A DNA stretch of 64,000 nucleotides. Source: Serinibacter salmoneus. Its GTDB lineage: Bacteria > Actinomycetota > Actinomycetes > Actinomycetales > Beutenbergiaceae. The position numbers were made by a program, and so were the translations under genes. Each line of letters opens with the position of its first letter. The stretch's first letter is position 1. Where the stretch lies: NCBI RefSeq assembly GCF_002563925.1, contig NZ_PDJD01000001.1:2362973-2426972 (forward strand). Reading direction: 5' to 3'. Below, piece after piece: positions 50,653 through 58,758 of this stretch. The notes beneath the pieces were generated by a model. It did not search any database and was not told the DNA's origin. It worked only from the letters and a program-made list of their open reading frames with translations.

Positions 50653-50937
50653 CTACGCCTGCGTCGGGTGCAGGCTGAAGGCGGGCGCCTGCGCGCTCAG
50701 GTCCGCGTCCAGCGTGAGCGCGTCCAGGGCCGGCGCCGTGTCCGGGGAGACGAACACCCGGGCCGGGCCGGAGTCCACCACCTGATCTCCGTCCACCGGT
50801 TCGGGTGCCAGGGACAGCACGATCCCGTTCGCATCCTCGGGCGAGCGGGCGATCCGCAGGCCACCGCCCTCGGGCAGGTCGGCCTTGGTGGCGATGTCCT
50901 GGACGGCCGTCACGGCGTCGTCGGTCAGGGTCAGCAT
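50653..50937 (-). CDS. HesB/IscA-fold protein lacking cysteines
   Basis: A 94-residue protein opening MLTLTDDAVTAVQDIATKA, as in iron-sulphur A-type carriers. RIARSPED follows, then VDGDQVVDSGPARVFVSPDTAPALDALTLDA, matching the fold's strand order. The three cysteines of true IscA/HesB are absent, so it cannot carry a cluster in the usual way. Such cysteine-free homologues are common in actinobacteria and of unknown role. The ATG at 50937 has GAGAGGAG at ideal spacing. Confidence 0.78.
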   Translation of the reverse strand: MLTLTDDAVTAVQDIATKADLPEGGGLRIARSPEDANGIVLSLAPEPVDGDQVVDSGPARVFVSPDTAPALDALTLDADLSAQAPAFSLHPTQA

Positions 50938-51122
50938 GGGCAACTCCTCTCGTCGGGGTCCCTCCAGGCCACCCCAGTCGGGCACCGGAACGCAACCGTC
51001 TCGCGCCCGATCGCGCCGATCCACTCAGCATGTGAGAACGGGTCTTCCGAGCAGAGACCGGGGCTCGACGCCTTCTCCCGCGACCCGTACGGTCGCGCGA
51101 CGCGCACGTCGCGCGCGAGGCC

Positions 51123-52412
51123 TCAGCCGGCGAAGAGCACCTCACCGTGCGCACCGAGCACCCGCGCGACCGGCCGGCCTGCCCCGGTGAGATCCAGCTC
51201 GACCTCGAGGCCGGCATCGCTGCCGGGATCGGCGCAGCGGTAGACGCAGCGGGTGTTGGTCAGTTCCACCATGGTGGTGCGGGCACGGTGCAACCACGGG
51301 TGCCGCCGACGCAGCGCTGCCAGCGCACGGTAGGCGCCCTGCACCCGGTCACCGTGCGCCGTCCCGGACAGGTCCGTCGCGCTCGCGGCGTCCGGGAGCG
51401 CCGGCCGGATCGCGTCGTCGCCGCCGATCCGTTCCTCCTTGAGCGCCTCCAGACCCCACTCGTCGCCGTAGTACACGCTCGGCACGCCGGCGACGGTGAA
51501 CAGCACGGTCGCCGCGAGCACCGCCTTGTCCGCGCCGACCCGGCTGGCGATCCGGGTGACATCGTGGTTGCCCACGAACGTCATCGGGGCGAAGGTCTCG
51601 GCGAACTCACCGTGCCGGCGCAGGTTCCAGTCCAACTCGAACAGGTTCTCCTCCCGCAGGCTGCTCCAGATCGCCTTCCACAACTCGTACTGCGTCACGG
51701 AATCCAGCCCCGAGGCGGACACATACCCCGGGTAGTCGCCGTGGATCATCTCCCCCACGAACCAGGCCTGCGGGTGTCGCTCGCGCACCCGGGGCAGCAC
51801 GCGTGCCCAGAACGCGGCGGGCACGGCGTAGGCGGCGTCCAGGCGCCAGCCGTCCGCTCCCGCGTCGAGCCACTGGATCATCACGCGCGCGACCTCCGCA
51901 GCCACCGCCGGGTTGGAGTGGTTGAGGGCCACGAGGGAGCCATGCCCCTCGAAGTCCGCCGGGCGCGGCCCGCCGGCCGCGTCCCAGTCGATGCGGAAGA
52001 AGTCGGCGCGTGCGCCGGCGGGCCCCTCCGCGAGCGCCTGCCGCACCCAGGGGTGGTGCTCGCCGACGTGGTTGAAGACACCGTCCAACAGCACCCGGAT
52101 GCCGCGCTCGTGGCATGCCGCGACGAGAGCGTCGAAGTCCGCACGGTCACCCAGTCGCGGGTCGATCACGTCGAAGTCGACGGTGTCGTAGCCATGGCTG
52201 CCCGAGGCGAACACGGGCCCCAGCGCAAGGCCGTTCAGGCCGAGGTCGATGAGGTGATCGAGCCACCCGATCAGGTCGCGCAGTGTGCGTCCATCCCCGC
52301 CTGCGCCCGTGGGCGCCTCATCCGGGCGGATCGGTGCACCGAGCGCCCCCAGCGGGTAGACCTGCCACCACATCACGTGCTGCGTCCAGTCGGGAGCCGT
52401 CTGCTGTGTCAT
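51123..52412 (-). CDS. GH13 alpha-amylase-family glycosidase
   Basis: A 429-residue TIM-barrel glycosidase. The four conserved regions are DGVFNHV near residue 109, the nucleophile in GWRLDAAY near 192, the acid in FVGEMIHG near 222, and FVGNHDVTR near 282. There is no signal peptide, so it acts inside the cell, probably on maltodextrin or trehalose-type substrates. AGGAGG precedes the ATG. Its promoter is bracketed by two TGAGT-N3-ACTCA sites, and a TetR gene is divergent, so it is probably induced. The exact substrate cannot be told. Confidence 0.88.
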   Translation of the reverse strand: MTQQTAPDWTQHVMWWQVYPLGALGAPIRPDEAPTGAGGDGRTLRDLIGWLDHLIDLGLNGLALGPVFASGSHGYDTVDFDVIDPRLGDRADFDALVAACHERGIRVLLDGVFNHVGEHHPWVRQALAEGPAGARADFFRIDWDAAGGPRPADFEGHGSLVALNHSNPAVAAEVARVMIQWLDAGADGWRLDAAYAVPAAFWARVLPRVRERHPQAWFVGEMIHGDYPGYVSASGLDSVTQYELWKAIWSSLREENLFELDWNLRRHGEFAETFAPMTFVGNHDVTRIASRVGADKAVLAATVLFTVAGVPSVYYGDEWGLEALKEERIGGDDAIRPALPDAASATDLSGTAHGDRVQGAYRALAALRRRHPWLHRARTTMVELTNTRCVYRCADPGSDAGLEVELDLTGAGRPVARVLGAHGEVLFAG

Positions 52413-52427
52413 CCGAGTGCCTCCTAT

Positions 52428-52440
52428 TGAGTGGGACTCA
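52428..52440. promoter_or_regulatory. TetR operator 1, TGAGT-GGG-ACTCA
   Basis: A perfect 5+5 dyad, downstream of the GH13 -10 box and covering the expected transcription start. Its centre is 33 bp from that of operator 2. Confidence 0.6.
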
Positions 52441-52444
52441 GTTC

Positions 52445-52474
52445 AGCATAGCCCCGCTACTGAGTGTGACTCAA
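52445..52474 (-). promoter_or_regulatory. GH13 gene promoter (TTGAGT, 18 bp, TATGCT)
   Basis: On the minus strand -35 TTGAGT (52469-52474) and -10 TATGCT (52445-52450). The -35 box is part of operator 2. Confidence 0.55.
52461..52473. promoter_or_regulatory. TetR operator 2, TGAGT-GTG-ACTCA
   Basis: A second copy of the same dyad, overlapping the -35 box. With operator 1 it brackets the promoter. Confidence 0.6.
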
Positions 52475-52518
52475 CAAACCGGGCGTACCGCTGCCCGGGC
52501 GATCCGCCCCGACCTCAG

Positions 52519-52524
52519 TAGGGT
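52519..52524 (+). promoter_or_regulatory. Leaderless -10 box (TAGGGT) of the TetR gene
   Basis: TAGGGT seven bases before the GTG at 52532. Confidence 0.5.
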
Positions 52525-52531
52525 GAACCGG

Positions 52532-53140
52532 GTGAGGAGCACCGAGCGCACGCGCCTGGCACCCGCCGAGCGCCGCGGGGCCATCGTTGCCGCCGCCCTG
52601 AGCGTGCTGGACGACGGCGCCGGGGACGAGGGTGCGGGGCCGCCCGTCGCCGCCGTGGCGCGCCGCGCCGGCATCTCCGAGGCCCTCGTGTACCACTACT
52701 TCCCTACCAAGGCCGACCTCTTCGCGGCCGCCGTGGCCACACGGCTTGCCGAGCGTGCCGAGCGTGTCGCGGGTGCCTGGGCGGGCATCAACGGCGCACC
52801 GGCGCGGGAGTACATGCGCATCGCCGTGGAGGCCCACCTGGACCACGTGGCCGCGCACCCCAGCGCCTGGTCGCACACCCTGGGCACCCTCGGCTCCGAG
52901 GCCGCCCCGGCCCGCGCGGCGCGCCAGGCTGCGCGTGCGGACTACCTCGAAGCCGTCGCCCTGCACCTGCAACCGGACCCCCGCCCCCAGCGCGCCTACG
53001 CGCTCGCCGGGCACGTCGCGGTGCTGGACGGCGTGGCTCACCACTGGGTGGAACGTGGTCTGCCCGCCCACGAGCGGGACCCACTGCCGACCCTGGTGAT
53101 CGATGCGCTGCAGGGCAGCCTCGGCGACTGGGGCCGCTGA
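52532..53140 (+). CDS. TetR-family transcriptional regulator
   Basis: A 202-residue repressor. The N-terminal helix-turn-helix is VAAVARRAGISEALVYHYFPTKADLFAAAV (about residues 34-63), followed by an all-helical ligand domain. The GTG at 52532 is placed by a leaderless -10; frames starting further upstream run through the operators. It is divergent from the GH13 gene and overlaps the potassium transporter start by one base. It may therefore control both directions: the GH13 gene through the paired dyads and the potassium genes as part of its own transcript. Confidence 0.88.
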   Translation: MRSTERTRLAPAERRGAIVAAALSVLDDGAGDEGAGPPVAAVARRAGISEALVYHYFPTKADLFAAAVATRLAERAERVAGAWAGINGAPAREYMRIAVEAHLDHVAAHPSAWSHTLGTLGSEAAPARAARQAARADYLEAVALHLQPDPRPQRAYALAGHVAVLDGVAHHWVERGLPAHERDPLPTLVIDALQGSLGDWGR

Positions 53141-54510
53141 TGCGACTACCCGAGTTCCTCGCCAAGCGGCGCGACGCCCTGGACCACGTGGCGCGCCACT
53201 CCCCCGCCCGCCTCGCCGTGGGCGTGTTCGCCTCCGTCATCGCGATCGTGACCCTGCTGCTGTGGCAGCCCATCGCCACCACATCCGGGGAACGCCCGGG
53301 TTTCGTCGACGCCCTGTTCACCGCCACCTCGGCGGTCTGCGTCACCGGTCTGGTGACGGTCGACACGGCGACCTACTGGTCCACGTACGGCCAGTTCGTC
53401 ATCATGGTGGGCATCAAGATCGGCGGGCTCGGGGTGATGACACTCGCCTCGATCCTCGGCCTCGCGGTCTCCCGGCGGATCGGGCTCACCCAGCGCCTGC
53501 TGACGGCGAGCGAGACCAAGACGAACAAGCTCGGTGAGGTCGGCTCCCTCATCCGCGCGGTCATCATCGCCTCCGTCGCGGTGGAGGTCACCCTGGCGCT
53601 GATCCTCTTCCCGCGGTTCCTCACGCTCGGTGTGCCTGCGCTCGCCTCGGCGTGGGAGGCGGTCTTCCTCGCCGTCTCGATCTTCAACAACGCCGGGTTC
53701 GTGGTGCTCCCGGAGGGCATGGCGCCCTACGTGGGTGACTGGTGGATGTGCCTGCCCCTGATCATCGGCACGGCGATCGGCGCCGTCGGCTTCCCCGTGA
53801 TCCTCAACGTCTGGACCCGGCGGCGTTCACTACGCCGCGTGACTCTGCACACCAAGCTCACCCTCACCACCTACGCCGCGCTGTTCGTGGGCGGCACGAT
53901 CGCCATCGGCGCGTTCGAGTGGACCAATGAGCGCACCCTCGGCGCGCTGCCGCTCGCCGACCGTGTGCTGGCCACGATGGTCGCGGGGATCACGCCGCGC
54001 TCCAGCGGGTTCTCCACGGTGGACGTGGGCGCAATGCACGAGTCCACCTGGTTCCTCACCGATGCGCTGATGTTCGTGGGCGGCGGCTCCGCCTCCACCG
54101 CCGGCGGGATCAAGGTCACCACGCTGGCGGTGCTGCTCCTGGCGATCGTGGCCGAGGCCCGCGGCGATCGGGACGTAGAGGTCTTCCGGCGGCGGATCGA
54201 CCCCGCCGTGATCCGGGTCGCGATCGCGGTCTCCTTCATCGGCGCCACGATCGTGGGGGTCTCCACCCTGATCCTGCTCAACCTGACCAACCTGCGCCTG
54301 GACGTGATCCTGTTCGAGGTGATCTCCGCGTTCGCGACCTGCGGGCTGTCCACCGGGATCACGCCGCTGCTCCCCGAGTCGGGCAAGGTCCTGCTCGTGG
54401 TGTTGATGTTCTTCGGGCGGATCGGCACGATGACCCTCGCCGCCGCCCTCGCGCTGCGCAACCGCCGCCGCGTGATCCGACTCCCCGAGGAAAGGCCGAT
54501 CATTGGTTGA
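53140..54510 (+). CDS. Potassium uptake protein, TrkH/KtrB family
   Basis: The membrane subunit of a Ktr/Trk potassium importer, 456 residues with eight transmembrane helices and four pore loops. Selectivity-filter segments are recognisable at TSAVCVTGLVT near residue 67, SIFNNAGFVVLP near 186, GITPRSSGFSTVD near 286, and FATCGLSTGITP near 400. The ATG overlaps the TetR stop (TGATG), so translation is coupled. The next gene is the cytosolic RCK subunit. Cyclic di-AMP binds the RCK partner in Firmicutes; here that is only a possibility. Confidence 0.94.
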   Translation: MRLPEFLAKRRDALDHVARHSPARLAVGVFASVIAIVTLLLWQPIATTSGERPGFVDALFTATSAVCVTGLVTVDTATYWSTYGQFVIMVGIKIGGLGVMTLASILGLAVSRRIGLTQRLLTASETKTNKLGEVGSLIRAVIIASVAVEVTLALILFPRFLTLGVPALASAWEAVFLAVSIFNNAGFVVLPEGMAPYVGDWWMCLPLIIGTAIGAVGFPVILNVWTRRRSLRRVTLHTKLTLTTYAALFVGGTIAIGAFEWTNERTLGALPLADRVLATMVAGITPRSSGFSTVDVGAMHESTWFLTDALMFVGGGSASTAGGIKVTTLAVLLLAIVAEARGDRDVEVFRRRIDPAVIRVAIAVSFIGATIVGVSTLILLNLTNLRLDVILFEVISAFATCGLSTGITPLLPESGKVLLVVLMFFGRIGTMTLAAALALRNRRRVIRLPEERPIIG

Positions 54511-55210
54511 TCACCGACCCCGCGACACCCGCGATGCCCGCCGGGACGCGCGTCGCGAGAGCGACCCCGAGGCCGTCCTCGTGATCGGGCTCGGGCGCTT
54601 CGGCAGCGCGCTGGCCTCCACCCTGGACGACCTGGGCAGACGGGTGCTCGGCGTGGAGCGGGACCCGGCCCTCATCCAGCAGTGGAGCGGCGTGCTCCCA
54701 CTCGTGGAGGCCGACGGCCGCAACCCGGACGCGTTGGAACAGCTCGGAGCCCGGGAGTTCCGCACGGTGGTGGTCGGGATCGGTACCGACCTGGAGGCGA
54801 GCGTGCTGACCACGGGGAATCTCGTGGACATGGAGATCCCCCAGATCTGGGCGAAGGCGATCACCGCCGAGCACGGCCGCATCCTCAAGCGCATCGGCGC
54901 CCACCACGTGGTCTATCCCGAGTACGACGCGGGGCACCGCGTGGCGCACCTCGTCTCGGGCCGGATGCTGGACTACATCGAGATGGAGGACGGTTTCACG
55001 ATCGTCAAGATGCGCCCACCGCAGGAACTGCACGGGTTCACGCTCGGCCAGGCGGACGTGCACAAGCGGTACGGCGTGACCGTCCTGGGGGTGAAGGCAC
55101 CGCGTAGACCGTTCGAGTACGCCACCGCAGAGACCCGGATCGACGGCGAGGACCTGATCGTGGTCAGCGGGGACACCACGCTCCTGGAGCGGTTCGCCGC
55201 GCGCCCCTAG
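54503..55210 (+). CDS. Potassium channel regulatory subunit, TrkA/KtrA family (TTG start)
   Basis: A 235-residue cytosolic gating ring subunit. The N-domain opens with the nucleotide-binding VIGLGRFGSALASTLDDLGRRVLGVE (about residues 26-51). The C-domain (about 155-230) includes LHGFTLGQADVHKRYGVTVLGVKA. The start is a TTG that overlaps the transporter stop by eight bases, with GAGGAAAGG upstream; no ATG or GTG is better placed. It ends 15 bases from the convergent kinase gene. Confidence 0.93.
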   Translation: MVDHRPRDTRDARRDARRESDPEAVLVIGLGRFGSALASTLDDLGRRVLGVERDPALIQQWSGVLPLVEADGRNPDALEQLGAREFRTVVVGIGTDLEASVLTTGNLVDMEIPQIWAKAITAEHGRILKRIGAHHVVYPEYDAGHRVAHLVSGRMLDYIEMEDGFTIVKMRPPQELHGFTLGQADVHKRYGVTVLGVKAPRRPFEYATAETRIDGEDLIVVSGDTTLLERFAARP

Positions 55211-55225
55211 CACCCCGGCGGGCGA

Positions 55226-57106
55226 TCACCCGACCGGGATCCCCGTGCCCTGGAGGAGGGCCGGAGCAGGCAGTGGCGCCCAGTCCACCGGCAGGAACCA
55301 TCCCGTGATCCCGACGGCGAGGGTCACCGCGAGCAGGATCGCCACCCACGTGCGGGTGGCACCGCCGCTGGGTGCCACGGCTCGCCAGGCCGCGCGCGCC
55401 CCGTGCCTGGTGACCTCTGCGATCGGGACCCACCAGGCGGCGAGCAGCGCGGCCGCGAGCGCCGCCGGAGGGAGCAACGCTGCCCACGCAGCAGATCCGG
55501 TGACCCGGGCCAGGCCCTCGATCCCCGCGAGGTCATCCGGGCCGGCCAGTTGCGCACCCAGCCACAGCACGGCGGCGCCCGCGAGCGCCCCGACCAGGAG
55601 AGGCAGGAGCGCCATCGGCACGGCCGCGAGCAGCAGGGGCAGGCTCCACGCCGTCGCCACGAAGGAGTCCGAGCGCCGCTTGCCTGCGGCGAGGCGGCGG
55701 CGGCGAGTCCGGCGCTCGACCATGCCCGCGGCGGTCGCGAGCACGAACCCCGCCGACACCGCGATCACGGCGATTCCGGGCCAGGCAATGGCGACGGCGA
55801 GTACGAGAAGCCCGGAGAGCATCACCATCCCTGGCCGCGGGCGGGGCGGCATCGCCCACGCCGGCACCGGTGGCTGCGGCGCACCGGCGTCCTCGAGCCC
55901 GCCGCCCGCACCGACGCCACGCACGCCGCCGCCGAGGCCCGCGCCGGACTGCTCAACGTGCCGATCGGCGCGATCCCGCCCGGCGAGCGGAGGCAGCGGC
56001 GTGGTGGGCGAGCCAGGCGGGGAGCCGGGAGCAGCAGCACTGGTCGGCTGCCACGGCATCGTCCTGGTCGCGGCCACCGAGTCCCGAGCCGGCGACCTGG
56101 GCGCCTGGGCCTGTGCTGTGTCGCGAGGCGGAGGCGGCGGTGCCTGTCCGCGCACATCGGCTCCACCCCCTGCCGCCGCCTCGAACGGGGCGGCACCCGG
56201 TGGGGGTGGCGGCGGTGCGACCACCCGGGTCGCCTCGCCTCCGATCGCCGGGTCGGCGAGCGAGGCATCGGCAAGTCCCGCGGCAGCGGCACTCGGCGCG
56301 GGCAGATCCTCGCCCTCGGCGTAGGCATCCAGGCGCGCGAGAAGGTCCGCGGGTGGCATGCGTCGCTGCGGGTCGGGGTGCAGCGCGAGCCAGAACGAGG
56401 CGGCGAGTCCGTCCGGCAGGCCCTCCACATCGGGGCGCCCCGTGCTCAACCTGGCGAGCACGGCGTCCATGCCGCCGCGGCCGAAGGGTGCCCGACCGGT
56501 CGCCGCGAGCAGGAGCACCGCCGTCCACCCGAACCAGTCTCCCTCGGCCCCGATCGCGGCCCCCGAGAGTGCGGTCGGGTCGAGGTAACCCGGAGTCCCG
56601 GTGACGAAGCCGGTGTGGGTGAGCCGGTCGTCGTCGACCACCTGCGCGATGCCGAAGTCGATCAGCACCGGCCCGGAGTAGGTGAGCATCACGTTCCCGG
56701 GCTTGATGTCACGGTGCAGGAGGCCGGCGCTGTGCACATGGGCGATTGCCTCGTGCAGCCCGCGGGCGAGTGGGGCGAGATCCAGCGGGTGGAAGGCCTC
56801 CTCCGCTGCCACCGAGTCGGCCAGGCTCAGCCCGTCGATCAACTCCGTGACGATGAAGGCCCGCTCGCCCTCGAGGTCCGCATCCAGCACCCGGGCCACA
56901 CGGTCGCTGCGCAGGCGTTGCAGGTTCGCCACCTCGCGGGAGAACCGCGCGCGAGCGTCAGGGTCGGCGCAGAAGCCGGGATGCAGCAACTTCAGCGCGA
57001 CCCCGCGCCCCTCGGCGGTGGTGGCCTCCCACACGGCGCCCATACCGCCGGAGCCGATCTGCCGGCGCAACACATAGCCGCCGATCTGATCCCCGGGTGC
57101 GCTCAC
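55226..57106 (-). CDS. Serine/threonine protein kinase with polytopic C-terminus
   Basis: A 626-residue Hanks-type kinase. Catalytic landmarks are the glycine loop GSGGMGAVW (18-26), Lys39 (VALK), HRDIKPGN (131-138) and DFG (150-152), then GTPGYLDPTALSG. A proline/alanine-rich linker (about 285-425) joins a C-terminal membrane domain with about five helices (440-600). There are no PASTA repeats, so it is not a PknB-type lipid II sensor. The GTG at 57106 follows TACCGT by six bases. Its position beside the potassium genes is suggestive only. Confidence 0.9.
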   Translation of the reverse strand: MSAPGDQIGGYVLRRQIGSGGMGAVWEATTAEGRGVALKLLHPGFCADPDARARFSREVANLQRLRSDRVARVLDADLEGERAFIVTELIDGLSLADSVAAEEAFHPLDLAPLARGLHEAIAHVHSAGLLHRDIKPGNVMLTYSGPVLIDFGIAQVVDDDRLTHTGFVTGTPGYLDPTALSGAAIGAEGDWFGWTAVLLLAATGRAPFGRGGMDAVLARLSTGRPDVEGLPDGLAASFWLALHPDPQRRMPPADLLARLDAYAEGEDLPAPSAAAAGLADASLADPAIGGEATRVVAPPPPPPGAAPFEAAAGGGADVRGQAPPPPPRDTAQAQAPRSPARDSVAATRTMPWQPTSAAAPGSPPGSPTTPLPPLAGRDRADRHVEQSGAGLGGGVRGVGAGGGLEDAGAPQPPVPAWAMPPRPRPGMVMLSGLLVLAVAIAWPGIAVIAVSAGFVLATAAGMVERRTRRRRLAAGKRRSDSFVATAWSLPLLLAAVPMALLPLLVGALAGAAVLWLGAQLAGPDDLAGIEGLARVTGSAAWAALLPPAALAAALLAAWWVPIAEVTRHGARAAWRAVAPSGGATRTWVAILLAVTLAVGITGWFLPVDWAPLPAPALLQGTGIPVG

Positions 57107-57112
57107 CCTCCC

Positions 57113-57118
57113 ACGGTA
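57113..57118 (-). promoter_or_regulatory. Leaderless -10 box (TACCGT) of the kinase gene
   Basis: TACCGT on the minus strand, six bases before the GTG at 57106. Confidence 0.5.
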
Positions 57119-57198
57119 GTCGGCGGCCCGCGCACGGGCGGGGAACCGCGGCGACTCCCGTCACCCCAGTGGGTCCGTTCCTGTGCTGGGATGGCAGG

Positions 57199-58677
57199 AT
57201 GCGCCGTCGGCCCCCCACGCCCACGATCTCGGCTTCAGCGATCGCGGCCACAGCACTCACGCTGCTCCTCGGATGCTCCGGAGGCGACGCGGCCCCGAGC
57301 GGCTCCGAGGCGGCGGACGCCGGAGCGGAGCAGGCGCAGGAGACGGGTCTGGAGACTGGGCAGGAGACGGGGGCCGGGGACGACGCCGAGGTCCCCGCCG
57401 ACGATCTCGGCCGCCAGGTGACCTGGGTCACCGAGGCCCTGGACCCGGACACCCCGGCGAGCACCGACGACGTGATCGCGCACGTCTCCGAGGCCACCCT
57501 CGCCCAGATCTCGGCGGACGATCTGCGCCTCACCCTGACGCGACTCGGCCTGACCGGGCCGTGGCAGGTGGTGGGGTACGAGGCCGACCAGGACGGGGCA
57601 CTCGCCACGATCCGCGACACCGCGGGCACCGAGCTGGAGCTCACCCTCACCCTGGCGCAGGACGGGCTGATCCACACCCTGCTCTTCCAGGAGCCGTACA
57701 CCCACACCGAGGCGACGACGTGGCAGGAGCTGAGCGACGCCGTCGATCGCCTGCCGGCCGACACCACTCTCGTGGTGACGCGACTGGGAGAGGATGGCGT
57801 GAGCGAGCCGGCGTTCGCCGTCGGGGAGCAGGAGGCGTGGCCGATCGGATCCGTGTTCAAGGTGTACGTGCTCGGTGCGCTCACGCAGGCGGTGGCGGAC
57901 GGCACGATCGGGTGGCAGGACGAACTCGCGGTCACCGACGAGCTGCGCAGCCTCCCCACCGGGCGTCTGCAGGACGCCGAGACAGGAACCGTCGTGACCG
58001 TGCGGGAGGCCGCCGAGCTCATGATCTCCATCAGCGACAACACCGCCACCGACCTGCTCATCGACGCGCTCGGCCGCGAACGCGTGGAGGCAGCCGTGGT
58101 CGCGATGGGACACGCCCGGCCCGAGCTGCTCACACCCTTCCCGAGCACTCGGGAGATGTTCCACCTCGCCTGGGCGGGCGCCGCCCCGGAGCGGGAGGAA
58201 CGGCGCGCGCGGTGGCGGGAGGCCTCCGCGGACGAGCGTCGCACGATGCTCGCGGACCTCCCCGAGACGTTGGCGGTCGAGGCCGAGGCGGTCACCGATG
58301 CCGCCTGGCCCGACGGACTGGACTGGTTCGCTGACGCCGACGACCTCACCGCGGCGTGGGCATGGCTACGCCAGGCGGCCGGGACGACGGCGGGGGCACC
58401 CCTCCCGGAGATCCTCGCGATGAATCCGGGGCTGCCCGAGCACACCGCGGCGCACGCCGACCAGGTGTGGTTCAAGGGCGGAAGCGCACCGGGCGAACTC
58501 GCGCTCAGCTGGCTGGTGCGAGGACGTCATGGCGGCGAGGAGGGCGCCACCGGGACGGATGCGTTCGTGGTGACGCTGCAGGCGCGCCACGCCGCACCGA
58601 TGGCGGTCGCGGATGCGCGACCGTACGCGGCGTCGGCAGCCGATGCCGTGCGGCTGGCACTGGAGGGCGAGGGCTGA
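57199..58677 (+). CDS. LpqF-like serine hydrolase lipoprotein (beta-lactamase fold)
   Basis: A 492-residue lipoprotein with lipobox LLLGC (Cys26) and a low-complexity Glu/Gly/Ala spacer to about residue 62. A small N-terminal domain of the ORF12/LpqF kind follows (about 65-170), then a class-A beta-lactamase-like domain. Catalytic elements are SVFK (218-221), SDN (279-281) and KGG (near 424). A typical Glu166 is not evident, so true beta-lactamase activity is doubtful. The start follows TGGGAT by six bases. It may be an esterase or a cell-wall peptidase; mycobacterial LpqF is of unknown function. Confidence 0.85.
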   Translation: MRRRPPTPTISASAIAATALTLLLGCSGGDAAPSGSEAADAGAEQAQETGLETGQETGAGDDAEVPADDLGRQVTWVTEALDPDTPASTDDVIAHVSEATLAQISADDLRLTLTRLGLTGPWQVVGYEADQDGALATIRDTAGTELELTLTLAQDGLIHTLLFQEPYTHTEATTWQELSDAVDRLPADTTLVVTRLGEDGVSEPAFAVGEQEAWPIGSVFKVYVLGALTQAVADGTIGWQDELAVTDELRSLPTGRLQDAETGTVVTVREAAELMISISDNTATDLLIDALGRERVEAAVVAMGHARPELLTPFPSTREMFHLAWAGAAPEREERRARWREASADERRTMLADLPETLAVEAEAVTDAAWPDGLDWFADADDLTAAWAWLRQAAGTTAGAPLPEILAMNPGLPEHTAAHADQVWFKGGSAPGELALSWLVRGRHGGEEGATGTDAFVVTLQARHAAPMAVADARPYAASAADAVRLALEGEG

Positions 58678-58746
58678 GGCCGAGCCGGTGGCGCACCCGG
58701 GGGTGGATTCTTGGGGAAGCCTTGGTGGGTTCGCGATCCGAGCGCC

Positions 58747-58752
58747 TAACCT
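58747..58752 (+). promoter_or_regulatory. Leaderless -10 box (TAACCT) of otsA
   Basis: TAACCT six bases before the GTG at 58759. Confidence 0.5.
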
Positions 58753-58758
58753 AGGACC

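Noticed and set aside
57097-57198. Earlier start for the LpqF-like lipoprotein
   Set aside because: It would put 34 residues before the signal peptide and destroy lipoprotein export. The ATG at 57199 gives a normal signal sequence.
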